A stretch of 30,914 nt of DNA from assembly GCA_948823415.1 (NCBI GenBank), contig CAQKRU010000005.1, forward strand, positions 20,525 through 51,438. The letters run 5' to 3'. This document shows positions 1-7,229 of this stretch, in pieces (within the stretch, counting starts at the first letter, position 1; each line of letters opens with the position of its first letter). Position numbers and translations under genes: made by a program. This stretch comes from an uncultured Eubacteriales bacterium. Its GTDB lineage: Bacteria; Bacillota; Clostridia; Oscillospirales; Acutalibacteraceae. A model generated the notes under the pieces. It was not told the DNA's origin. It did no database searches and saw only the letters and a program-made list of their open reading frames with translations.

Positions 1-208
1 CGAACACAAATGTTAAGCAACCAACAAACAGTAGCTCGAACACAAATGTTAAGCAACCAACAAACAGTAGCTCGAACACAAATGTTAAGCAGCCAACAAA
101 CAGTAGCTCGAACACAAATGTTAAGCAACCAACAAACAGTAGCTCGAACACAAATGTTAAGCAACCAACAAACAGTAGCTCGAACACAAATGTTAAGCAG
201 CCAACAAA
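1..208 (+). repeat. Tandem 36-bp repeat, six units, inside the partial CDS
   Basis: Units begin at 1, 37, 73, 109, 145 and 181; the last is cut after about 28 bases. Units 1, 2, 4 and 5 are identical. Units 3 and 6 share one A-to-G change at positions 92 and 200. The order AAB-AAB shows a 108-bp block (three units) was duplicated as a whole. The array continues past the left edge. Confidence 0.95.
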
Positions 209-353
209 CAACAATAAGGAAAAAACAAATGAACCGGAAAGTACTCCACTCTCAACACAAACACCTAAGCCAGTAGATACTTGTGGAGAAGGATTCCATA
301 AAGAGGGCGATAAATGTGTCCCTGACCAACAAAAAGAAACCAATGGTCAATAA
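3..353 (+). CDS. C-terminal end of a repeat-rich, probably exported protein (5' partial)
   Basis: This frame is open from the left edge to TAA at 351-353, so the gene starts outside the window. It encodes tandem 12-residue units NTNVKQPTNSSS, then a Lys/Glu/Thr/Pro-rich stretch, then a tail with two cysteines, TCGEGFHKEGDKCVP, and a hydrophilic end. The Asn/Thr/Ser/Pro-rich repeat resembles linkers of secreted or wall-associated proteins, and the Cys...GF...G..C pattern resembles small disulfide-bonded modules; both comparisons are inference. Two lines support this frame over the competing open frame at 10-276. The only base difference between repeat units (A/G at 92 and 200) is silent here (CAA/CAG, Gln) but changes Asn to Ser in the other frame. 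The reading also ends 12 bases before a terminator. No function can be assigned. Confidence 0.72.
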   Translation, partial: NTNVKQPTNSSSNTNVKQPTNSSSNTNVKQPTNSSSNTNVKQPTNSSSNTNVKQPTNSSSNTNVKQPTNNNKEKTNEPESTPLSTQTPKPVDTCGEGFHKEGDKCVPDQQKETNGQ

Positions 354-365
354 AAATAATGAAAA

Positions 366-400
366 CCGGTATCCAGAATAATTGGATACCGGCTATTTTT
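366..400. terminator. Bidirectional intrinsic terminator
   Basis: A perfect 10-bp stem (CCGGTATCCA 366-375 with TGGATACCGG 383-392) encloses a 7-nt loop. It is followed by CTATTTTT on the plus strand and by TTTTCATTATTTTT on the minus strand. It lies between two convergent genes and serves both. Confidence 0.9.
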
Positions 401-413
401 ATCTTAATCTATA

Positions 414-1949
414 TTATCTTGCGTACTCAACGACGCGGCTTTCACGGATTATATTAACCTTAACTTGGCCGGGGTAATCGAGTTCGTTCTCAATTTTCTT
501 GCAAACCTCTCGAGCCAAAATAGCGGCCTGATCGTCATTAATGACATCGGGCTTAACCATTATCCGAATCTCGCGGCCAGCCTGAATCGCAAAGCACCGT
601 TCCACACCCTTAAAGGAAGAAGCGATTTCCTCCAGCTTTTCTAGACGCTTAATGTAGTTCTCCAGATTTTCGCGCCGTGCGCCGGGACGAGCAGCAGAAA
701 TAGCATCCGCAGCCTGAACAAGGCAAGCAATAACGGTTTTGGCTTCAACGTCGCCGTGGTGAGCCTGAATTGCATGAACAACGGCATCGTTTTCGCGGTA
801 TTTCTTAGCAAGATCAACACCGATCTCAATATGAGAACCCTCAACCTGGTGGTCAAGAGCCTTACCGATGTCGTGCAAAAGACCAGCGCGCCGGGCAATG
901 GTAGGATCAAGACCGAGTTCAGAGGCCATAGATCCGGCCAAATGAGCGACTTCCAATGAATGCTCTAAAACATTTTGACCATAGCTGGTGCGATAGCGAA
1001 GCCGACCGAGCAACTTGATAAGCTCAGGATGAATCGAATTAACGCCAGCCTCAATGATCGCACGCTCGCCCTCGGCCTTGATGCTCCGCTCGACCTCTTT
1101 CCTAGCGCGATCAATAGTCTCCTCAATCCTAGCAGGGTGAATCCGACCGTCAGTAATGAGATTTTCAAGCGCAACCCGCGCAATCTCGCGGCGGATCGGG
1201 TCAAAACTAGAAATAGTGATAGCCTCAGGTGTATCGTCAATAATCAAATCGACGCCGGTCAAAGTCTCGATAGCACGGATGTTACGTCCCTCTCGACCAA
1301 TGATGCGGCCCTTCATTTCGTCGTTTGGCAAAGGAACAACACTAACGGTGGCCTCTGCAACGTGGTCGGACGCACATCTCTGAATCGCAAGGGAAATAAT
1401 TTCTCGTGCCTTTTTTTCAGATTCATCTTTGGCTTTCTGCTCGAATTCCAAGATCTTAACGGACTTTTCGTGCGTCAGCTCTTCGTCCAAACTCTTGAGC
1501 AAATATTCCTTCGCTTGCTGCAAAGTAAACCCCGAAATTTTTTCCAAAGCCTCGAATTGCTGCTGTTTAAGCTCCTCCACCAACTGCGACTGCCGGTTCA
1601 GCTCTTCACTTTTCGCATCCAAATTGTCCATTTTCTTGTCCAAAGACTCCTCGCGCTGCAAAACCCGCCGCTCCTGCCGCTGAATATCCTTGCGCTTCTC
1701 GGCAATCTCCTTCTCGGCATCGGTGCGCAGCTTATGTACCTCGTCCTTGCCCTCAATAATGATCGCGTTTTTCTTGACCTGAGCCTCACTAATAGCCTCA
1801 CTCAAAATTTTCTTAGCCTCGAGCTCAGCCGAGCTAATGGCAGATTCGGCGACTTTTTTTCGATGCGAAATACCGAGTTTAAAGGCAACAAAAGCGGTAA
1901 TAAAAGCGACAATTATAACAGATAGTATAATTAGTCCAAAATTTAACAA
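414..1949 (-). CDS. rny: Ribonuclease Y
   Basis: Membrane-anchored endoribonuclease that starts bulk mRNA decay in Firmicutes. The 511-residue protein has an N-terminal membrane helix (about 4-24), a long charged coiled coil (about 30-200), a KH RNA-binding domain with GREG at 218-221, and an HD phosphohydrolase domain with the HD pair near 359-360 (LLHDIGKA). The B. subtilis protein is about 520 residues. The start chosen is TTG at 1949: the ribosome binding site AGGAGG lies 8 bases upstream of it, whereas the upstream ATG at 1991 precedes that site and would put the site inside the coding region. The gene is divergent from thrS and ends at a terminator shared with the repeat protein. RNase Y and PNPase (at 25820-27919) act in the same degradation network. 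Confidence 0.97.
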   Translation of the reverse strand: MLNFGLIILSVIIVAFITAFVAFKLGISHRKKVAESAISSAELEAKKILSEAISEAQVKKNAIIIEGKDEVHKLRTDAEKEIAEKRKDIQRQERRVLQREESLDKKMDNLDAKSEELNRQSQLVEELKQQQFEALEKISGFTLQQAKEYLLKSLDEELTHEKSVKILEFEQKAKDESEKKAREIISLAIQRCASDHVAEATVSVVPLPNDEMKGRIIGREGRNIRAIETLTGVDLIIDDTPEAITISSFDPIRREIARVALENLITDGRIHPARIEETIDRARKEVERSIKAEGERAIIEAGVNSIHPELIKLLGRLRYRTSYGQNVLEHSLEVAHLAGSMASELGLDPTIARRAGLLHDIGKALDHQVEGSHIEIGVDLAKKYRENDAVVHAIQAHHGDVEAKTVIACLVQAADAISAARPGARRENLENYIKRLEKLEEIASSFKGVERCFAIQAGREIRIMVKPDVINDDQAAILAREVCKKIENELDYPGQVKVNIIRESRVVEYAR

Positions 1950-2238
1950 ATGGGGCACCTCCTTAAAAATTTTTAAAATATTTAGAATCAATTTGTTTTT
2001 CGGTTATAGGATAAATTCAGATTTAAAGCCGTTCGTTTATATTTTTAAATTTCCAAAACACAAAAATAACCTTAAAAGGAAAAAGCTTTAAAGTTTATTT
2101 CAAAACAAAAAATATATAAAAGCGATAAAAAATCGAAAATATACCTATAATTTTTGAGAATTAATAAAATTCGCAAATAAATTCTCAAATAATATTGTAT
2201 TACTTCGCACGGGGCGCTGTCAAGCAAATTATAAACTG
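1950..2238. other. AT-rich divergent intergenic region, rny/thrS
   Basis: No gene is visible here. The stretch is strongly AT-rich and must hold the rny promoter. An inverted repeat TGAGAATT (2155-2162) / AATTCTCA (2180-2187) with a 17-bp spacer overlaps a weak minus-strand promoter-like pair, so it could be an operator or only AT-rich chance. No T-box sequence is present in front of thrS. Confidence 0.5.
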
Positions 2239-2267
2239 TTGAAATCGCGGGCAAATCGTGGTATCAT
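2239..2267 (+). promoter_or_regulatory. Sigma-A-type promoter of thrS
   Basis: The -35 box TTGAAA (2239-2244) is followed after 17 bp by the -10 box TATCAT (2262-2267). Transcription would start near 2274 and leave a leader of about 60 nt, with a small GGCTC/GAGCC hairpin near 2280-2296. That is too short for a T-box. Confidence 0.8.
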
Positions 2268-2333
2268 AAAAAGAGGAAGGGCTCAAAATGGGAGCCGAGC
2301 AAATTTCGTTAAAAGAAAAAAGGTGTGAGTTTT

Positions 2334-4247
2334 ATGATAAACATTAGGCTAAAGGATGGCGCAGTGAAGCAGTATGAGGAGAATGTGACCCCCGCGCAGG
2401 TTGCAAAGTCGCTTGGTGCCGGGATTTATAAAGCAGCGTGCGCTGCAAAGCTGAACGGGGAGCTTGTTGACTTGAGGACGCCGATAAAAGAGGATTCTAC
2501 ACTAGAAATTTTGAGGTTCGAGGACGACGATTTCTGCAAGAAGGTCTATTGGCATACGTCGGCGCACGTGCTAGCGCAGGCGGTGCTGCGGCTTTTTCCG
2601 GACGCAAAGCTAGCAATTGGACCGGCCATCGACAACGGATTTTATTACGACTTTGATTTGCCAAGAACGCTCAACGTGCAGGACTTGGAGCAGATCGAGG
2701 TGGAGATGAAGAGGATCATAAAGGAAGATCTGCCGGTGGAGCGTTTCGAGTTGCCGCATAATGGCGCCGTCGAGCTGATGAAAAATAAGGATCAAAAATA
2801 CAAGCTAGAGCTAATCGAGGAACACGCTGGCAAGGGCGAGAATTTGGTGTTTCGCAAGCAGGGAGACTTCACGGACCTATGTGCAGGGCCGCATTTAATC
2901 TCGACCGGTCAGCTAAAAGCGATAAAACTGCTAAGCTGCACGGGCGCGTATTGGCGCGGAGATGCGAAAGGTCCGATGTTGCAGCGGGTTTATGGCATAT
3001 CGTTCCCCAAAACGGCCGAGTTAGAGGCTTATTTGACAAAAATGGAAGAGGCCAAAAAGCGCGATCACAGAAAACTCGGCAGAGAGCTAGAACTCTTCGA
3101 CCTGTTTGAGGAAGGACCGGGGTTTCCGTTCTTCTTCCCAAACGGAATGCGGCTTCGTAACGCGCTGCTAGACTTTTGGCACGAGGAGCACGACAAGGCC
3201 GGCTACGTCGAGATAAAAACGCCGATGATGCTGAACAAAGAGCTGTGGCTGCGGTCGGGGCACTGGGAGCACTACAAGAGCAACATGTACACGACGGTCA
3301 TCGACGAGCAGGAGTTCGCCATCAAGCCGATGAATTGTCCCGGAGGAATGCTGGTGTACAAAAGCAGACCGCATTCGTATCGCGATTTACCCATGCGAGT
3401 AGCCGAGCTAGGATTGGTGCATCGGCATGAGCTTTCGGGCGCGTTGCACGGTTTGATGAGAGTTCGCTGCTTTACGCAAGACGACGCGCATATATTTATG
3501 ACGCCGGACCAAATCGAGCCCGAAATAGTGGGAGTCATCCGGCTAATTGACAGATTTTATTCGACATTCGGATTCAAGTACCACATAGAGCTGTCCACGC
3601 GGCCGGAGGACTCGCTGGGCACGGACGAGCAGTGGGATAGGGCTAAGGACGGGCTAAAGAATGCGCTCGATAGCATCGGCAAAAAGTATAAGATAAACGA
3701 GGGGGACGGGGCATTCTATGGGCCAAAGATCGATTTTCACCTGGAGGATTGCTTGGGCAGAACGTGGCAGTGCGGCACGATCCAGCTGGACTTCCAAATG
3801 CCAGAGCGGTTTGACCTGACTTATGTAGGCGAAGATGGCGAAAAACACCGTCCCGTCATGATACATAGAGTAATCTTAGGCAGCATAGAGCGATTTATCG
3901 GCATTTTAACAGAGCACTTCGCAGGAGCATTCCCATTGTGGCTGGCACCAGAGCAGGTCAGGATTCTGCCGTTGAGCGAGAGATTCCACAAAGAAGCGCT
4001 AGAAATTGAAGAGCAGCTGAAACAGATAAAAATCAAAGCGGCGACGGACACAAAGAGCGAAAAAATAGGCTACAAAATAAGGGAAGCGCAGCTGAAAAAG
4101 GTCCCATACATGCTGGTAGTGGGCGATAAGGAAGTCGAAACAAACACCGTCTCGGTGAGGTCTAGAAGCGAGGGAGACCTTGGTGCAATGCAACTGGCCG
4201 AGTTTATAAAAATGATAGAAAAAGAAATCGCAGAAAAAAGAATATAA
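2334..4247 (+). CDS. thrS: Threonyl-tRNA synthetase
   Basis: Charges tRNA-Thr with threonine in the cytoplasm. The 637-residue protein has the family order: an N-terminal TGS domain (about 1-62), an editing domain with HTSAH (74-78) and CAGPH (183-187), the class II catalytic core, and the C-terminal anticodon-binding domain. The zinc ligands that hold threonine in the E. coli enzyme (Cys334, His385, His511) correspond to Cys335, His386 and His511 here. ATG at 2334 is preferred over the in-frame GTG at 2325 because the AGGTG site (2321-2325) overlaps that GTG. The gene is monocistronic, with its own promoter and terminator. Firmicute thrS genes are often T-box controlled; this one shows no such element. 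Confidence 0.98.
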   Translation: MINIRLKDGAVKQYEENVTPAQVAKSLGAGIYKAACAAKLNGELVDLRTPIKEDSTLEILRFEDDDFCKKVYWHTSAHVLAQAVLRLFPDAKLAIGPAIDNGFYYDFDLPRTLNVQDLEQIEVEMKRIIKEDLPVERFELPHNGAVELMKNKDQKYKLELIEEHAGKGENLVFRKQGDFTDLCAGPHLISTGQLKAIKLLSCTGAYWRGDAKGPMLQRVYGISFPKTAELEAYLTKMEEAKKRDHRKLGRELELFDLFEEGPGFPFFFPNGMRLRNALLDFWHEEHDKAGYVEIKTPMMLNKELWLRSGHWEHYKSNMYTTVIDEQEFAIKPMNCPGGMLVYKSRPHSYRDLPMRVAELGLVHRHELSGALHGLMRVRCFTQDDAHIFMTPDQIEPEIVGVIRLIDRFYSTFGFKYHIELSTRPEDSLGTDEQWDRAKDGLKNALDSIGKKYKINEGDGAFYGPKIDFHLEDCLGRTWQCGTIQLDFQMPERFDLTYVGEDGEKHRPVMIHRVILGSIERFIGILTEHFAGAFPLWLAPEQVRILPLSERFHKEALEIEEQLKQIKIKAATDTKSEKIGYKIREAQLKKVPYMLVVGDKEVETNTVSVRSRSEGDLGAMQLAEFIKMIEKEIAEKRI

Positions 4248-4254
4248 AAAGAAA

Positions 4255-4292
4255 GCCCGTAACGAATGTGGTTGCGGGCCTTTTGGTTGTTT
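4255..4292. terminator. Bidirectional terminator between thrS and spmB
   Basis: GCCCGTAAC (4255-4263) pairs with GTTGCGGGC (4271-4279), with one G-T pair and a 7-nt loop. CTTTTGGTTGTTT follows on the plus strand and TTTCTTTTTTATA on the minus strand. Confidence 0.85.
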
Positions 4293-4315
4293 AATGTGTA
4301 TACCAAATTAATGAT

Positions 4316-4837
4316 TCACGAAAAGAACAGCCGTACTATGAGGACGGAGAGAATAAAGCTGGCGAAATCTGCGGTGAGGGCTACGGGAAGGGTGTGGCGG
4401 GTATTTTTGATGCTCACGGCGCCAAAGTAAACGGCAAGGACGTAGAACGTAGTCTCGGTTGAGCCCATCATGACGGAGGCGACGCGACCTGGAAAGCTAT
4501 CTGGACCGCAGGATTTAAAAATTGAGTCAACAAGGGCCAAAGCACCGCTGCCAGAGATCGGCCTTAGCAGCATTAGAGGGATCGTCTCTTTGGGAATGGC
4601 GATCAGGTTGCCGATGGGAGCCAGCAAAGAGGTTATAATGTCCAGAGCGCCCGAGGCTTTTAGCATGGAGACCGCAACGATCAAGCCGATCAGCGAGGGA
4701 GCAATGGAAAAGGCCGAAGATATGCCATCCTTGGCACCGAGGATGAATGTGTCAAACAGTGGAACATTTTTAAAAAGTCCAAATATGATGATAAACCCGA
4801 TGACGCCGGGCAATATGTAGAAGCTGAACGTGTTCAA
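4316..4837 (-). CDS. spmB: Spore maturation protein B
   Basis: A 173-residue polytopic membrane protein of the nucleoside-recognition (Gate) fold. In B. subtilis, SpmA and SpmB are needed for normal spore core dehydration and heat resistance. Family landmarks are VIGFIIIFGLFK near the N-terminus, the run LMLLRPISGSGALALVD, and MGSTETTFYVLAVYFGAV in the second half. The start is TTG at 4837, with GAGGG 8 bases upstream; no ATG is better placed. It lies 24 bp downstream of spmA on the same strand and both are surely cotranscribed. The usual neighbour dacB is not in the window. Confidence 0.95.
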   Translation of the reverse strand: MNTFSFYILPGVIGFIIIFGLFKNVPLFDTFILGAKDGISSAFSIAPSLIGLIVAVSMLKASGALDIITSLLAPIGNLIAIPKETIPLMLLRPISGSGALALVDSIFKSCGPDSFPGRVASVMMGSTETTFYVLAVYFGAVSIKNTRHTLPVALTADFASFILSVLIVRLFFS

Positions 4838-4861
4838 TAAAGACCCTCACTTTGTTTTTCT

Positions 4862-5431
4862 TTATTTTTCGAAGAGTTTTGCCAAAATGACGCCGATTGC
4901 AAGTGCGACGAAGGAAGATACCCAAATGGCGGGCAGCACGTCAAACGGAGAGGCAGAGTTGTACTTTTGGCGCAAAATGGACATCATGGTGGGTACGAGC
5001 TGGATGGAGGCAGTATTCATGACTGTGAAGATAACCATGCTGTTGTTGGCGACGGTTGGGGTTTTGTTCGCTTTGTTCATCTCCTTCATGGCAGAGATCC
5101 CAAGCGGGGTGGCGGCGTTGTTGAGTCCCAAAAGGTTCGCCGTGATGTTCATGCAAATGGCGTGGATGGCGGGGCTGTCCTCGGGGTACTCCTTAAACAG
5201 TTGTTTGATAACGGGCTTAAAGAGCCGAGTGAGCACCGTGGTGAGGCCGCCTCTGTTGGCGATTTCTAGAAGCCCAGTCCAAAGGCTCATCATGCCGGCC
5301 ATGGAGATGACTAGGCCGATGGCGTCAGAGGCCCCGGTTAAAATGGCGTCGGAAAGCGGTTTTACGTTTCCGGTAAAAACGGCGCAGACTATGCTTATTA
5401 GGATTAGCGCGCCCCAGATATAGTTTAACAT
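4862..5431 (-). CDS. spmA: Spore maturation protein A
   Basis: A 189-residue membrane protein, partner of SpmB in spore core dehydration. It opens with the typical MLNYIWGALILISIVCAVF helix and carries the conserved ANLLGLNNAATPLGISAMKEM segment (compare ANFFGLGNAATPLG in B. subtilis), followed by two further hydrophobic segments. ATG at 5431 is used; the AAGGAG site is 13 bases upstream, longer than usual, and no better in-frame start exists. It is first in the spmA-spmB operon, with a strong promoter at 5469-5497. In B. subtilis these genes are expressed in the mother cell under SigmaE; the promoter seen here is instead of the vegetative type. Confidence 0.96.
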   Translation of the reverse strand: MLNYIWGALILISIVCAVFTGNVKPLSDAILTGASDAIGLVISMAGMMSLWTGLLEIANRGGLTTVLTRLFKPVIKQLFKEYPEDSPAIHAICMNITANLLGLNNAATPLGISAMKEMNKANKTPTVANNSMVIFTVMNTASIQLVPTMMSILRQKYNSASPFDVLPAIWVSSFVALAIGVILAKLFEK

Positions 5432-5468
5432 TGCGAATAGCAGTCTCCTTCGAGCTTAAATTATGAAC

Positions 5469-5497
5469 ATTATATAACGCAAAACTACGACTTACAA
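5469..5497 (-). promoter_or_regulatory. Promoter of spmA-spmB
   Basis: On the minus strand the -35 box TTGTAA (5492-5497) and a perfect -10 box TATAAT (5469-5474) are 17 bp apart, about 38 bp upstream of the spmA start. Confidence 0.75.
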
Positions 5498-5858
5498 GTG
5501 GCTGCGGGCAGATTTCACAAGTACTGTTGAAAAAAGTCTGCCAGAATGGGTTTGTGATCTTAAAGGATAGCACACAAAGATTACTCGGAGGCGATTCATG
5601 TGCCCGATATAAGCCTATTTGTGCAGCGAACAAACGCAAACATTCATTGTATTTTTTGAGGATGTTAAAATTTTACAACTGGCCTTTGTGCGGCGATTCT
5701 AGTGGAAAAAACAACGCAGATAACGCTTATTAATTACCTCGCCAGATGTGTAGCTTAGGACTCATCCCCGGCCGATTCATCGTTATTGTACAAAAAAAGT
5801 ATATTCCGGGCTTGGATTATTTTATGATAATTTCCATTATTTACATCTAAAAATATGT
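5498..5858. other. Intergenic region without a recognisable gene
   Basis: No convincing gene appears on either strand. Short open frames occur (for example 5527-5733 plus), but they lack a ribosome binding site. One GGAGG at 5587-5591 precedes only ATG plus three codons. Visible structures are a hairpin GGCAGA (5508-5513)/TCTGCC (5537-5542) and a CCCGG/CCGGG pairing around 5767-5809. No known RNA family was recognised. Confidence 0.5.
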
Positions 5859-5887
5859 TTGACAATTTTGTAAGAAAATAGTATTAT
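5859..5887 (+). promoter_or_regulatory. Strong promoter of the AbrB-like gene
   Basis: A consensus -35 box TTGACA (5859-5864), a 17-bp spacer and the -10 box TATTAT (5882-5887). The predicted leader is about 60 nt. Confidence 0.88.
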
Positions 5888-5952
5888 TAGTTTAATAAAG
5901 AAATAAAACTGATTAAAATCGACAGTATTAGTTGTAGAAAGGACAGTGCTAA

Positions 5953-6195
5953 ATGAAATCAACAGGTATAGTGCGCTCAATCGATGAGTTGGGAAGAATC
6001 GTTTTGCCTATGGAACTCCGTAAAACTATGAATATTAATAGTAGAGATAAGCTTGAAATATATGTGGATGGCGAGAATATCGTGTTAACTAAGCATCAGT
6101 TTGCGTGCAGTTTTTGTGGCTCTTGCGAGGACGTTGTAGACTTTAAGGGGCATTGTGTTTGTAAGAATTGTATTTCAGAATTGAAGTCCAAATAG
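5953..6195 (+). CDS. AbrB/SpoVT-type regulator with C-terminal zinc-ribbon motif
   Basis: An 80-residue DNA-binding protein. Residues 1-47 form a swapped-hairpin AbrB/MazE N-terminal domain (GIVRSIDELGRIVLPMELR, then LEIYVDGENIVL), as in transition-state regulators. Residues 50-76 carry four paired cysteines, CSFC...CVCKNC, spaced like a small zinc ribbon. Clostridial AbrB homologues of this length often end this way, so the tail is probably part of the family design. ATG at 5953 has AAAGGA 9 bases upstream. It stands alone behind a near-consensus promoter and is likely abundant. Its targets are unknown; a role at the switch between growth and sporulation is a family-based inference. It should not be called AbrB or SpoVT without orthology data. 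Confidence 0.9.
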   Translation: MKSTGIVRSIDELGRIVLPMELRKTMNINSRDKLEIYVDGENIVLTKHQFACSFCGSCEDVVDFKGHCVCKNCISELKSK

Positions 6196-6356
6196 AGAAA
6201 TTGACGTTGAGCCTTAAAATCAGGCTTGGCCGAGGTCCGCGGATCGAGGGCTGGGGCCTTGGAACAAAGGTCCAATATCTGGGGGTCTATGGATACGGGT
6301 CGAAGCTCGATGACCGTGGTACTAGGCGCTAGGGAAATTTAATTAGGTTTTATAAT
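6196..6356. other. GC-rich stretch downstream of the AbrB-like gene
   Basis: This short interval is much richer in G than its surroundings. It can form several small hairpins (AGCCT/AGGCT at 6210-6226; GGCCTT/AAGGTC at about 6255-6272; GGTC/GACC around 6298-6315). One frame is open from 6192 to TAG near 6333, but the only starts are TTG codons with no ribosome binding site. No standard terminator with a T-run was found for either flanking gene. Confidence 0.4.
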
Positions 6357-7229
6357 TTATAAATTTATATCTATAACTTTTTGACTGAGAGGGATCGCGA
6401 CGATCCCTTGATTTTGGTTATAGATAGTTTTTTTTGTAAAGATGCCGAGCCGAAACAGAAAGTAGGCGCGCGCGAGCGGAATGGTCACGATGAAGAAGCT
6501 GAGGATCACGTATGGCCAGAAGGAGAGGATAAATTTTATGAGGCTTTTGCTGTTGTTTCGAGTTAGGAACGCCGAACTTTTGAGGGTTTTGAAGACGTTT
6601 TGAGAGTCGTTGAGAACGAAGATGAATTTGGTGAAGGCGCGAAGAATTTGGGACCGGATGAAGAGGAGGGCTCCGATCAAGGACGCGAACGCCGCAATTA
6701 GGATGAAAATTCTGAAAAGAAGTTGAGATTCTGGCGAAAAAGTGCGGATATTTAGGCACAGAAATATGAAGGTCCCTGCTGCGGGGCCGATGTAAAGGAT
6801 AAATTTTAGCACGGACTTAAGTAAAATGGCGAATTGGAAGGATATTGCCTTGATGACGAGGTTTAAATTTTTGTAATAGAAAAATATAAGTAGCAGCGGG
6901 GGCGGCGTGATGTCGGGCTCTATTTGAGAGAACCACAGGTAAAAGCCCAGGTCTAGCGGGAGGAACATGATGAACGTGTACGCCCAAAGTGCCAGCAGAA
7001 TGGCGCTTAGCGGGACTGAGTCTAAATTTTTGGCCGCAGAGATGGGTTTTAAAAACGAAGTGAAGAAGCCGTAGGCGGTGAAGGTGTAGTCGAAGAGGGA
7101 GTAGACCGCCAGGAAGGCCAGGAGGGTTAGCAGCAGTTTTGAGAAAAATTTTATTGCAAAGACCGCCAGCAAGGCCTTGAAGTTACTTTTTGAAAACGCG
7201 ATTAAGCCTTCTTTTTTTAGGTTTTTCAA
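6357..7229 (-). CDS. Uncharacterised polytopic membrane protein
   Basis: A 290-residue protein with five to six predicted membrane segments (for example ALLAVFAIKFFSKLLLTLLA, SAILLALWAYTFIMFLPLDL, LLFRIFILIAAFASLIGALLF, FILSFWPYVILSFFIVTIPL). The segment SSAFLTRNNSKSLIKFILSF before the last helix faintly resembles the DUF975 (YciC-like) membrane family; that is only a guess. The start chosen is TTG at 7229 after GGGGGG, which makes it overlap the end of ylbJ by 47 bp in another frame. Longer reading frames to 7424 lie wholly inside ylbJ and look like artefact. The overlap suggests cotranscription and translational coupling with ylbJ, hence possibly a sporulation role. Confidence 0.75.
   Translation of the reverse strand: MKNLKKEGLIAFSKSNFKALLAVFAIKFFSKLLLTLLAFLAVYSLFDYTFTAYGFFTSFLKPISAAKNLDSVPLSAILLALWAYTFIMFLPLDLGFYLWFSQIEPDITPPPLLLIFFYYKNLNLVIKAISFQFAILLKSVLKFILYIGPAAGTFIFLCLNIRTFSPESQLLFRIFILIAAFASLIGALLFIRSQILRAFTKFIFVLNDSQNVFKTLKSSAFLTRNNSKSLIKFILSFWPYVILSFFIVTIPLARAYFLFRLGIFTKKTIYNQNQGIVAIPLSQKVIDINL

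Noticed and set aside
1..208. CRISPR array
   Set aside because: The 36-bp units are directly adjacent with no unique spacers, and they are translated.
10..276. Open frame encoding MLSNQQTVARTQ repeats
   Set aside because: It is a shadow of the 36-bp repeat. The variable base is non-synonymous in this frame and silent in the frame that ends at 353 next to the terminator, which fits a real protein end.
975..1925. 316-codon open frame antisense to rny
   Set aside because: It is entirely inside a clear RNase Y gene, on the other strand, with no domain signal or ribosome binding site; an effect of codon bias.
2239..2333. T-box riboswitch upstream of thrS
   Set aside because: No TGGNACCGCG-like T-box sequence or room for the specifier domain.
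4830..5423. 197-codon open frame opposite spmA
   Set aside because: Mirror of the hydrophobic SpmA coding sequence; no supporting signals.
5527..5733. 68-codon cysteine-containing open frame upstream of the AbrB-like gene
   Set aside because: TTG start without a ribosome binding site, no recognisable pattern, and no promoter.
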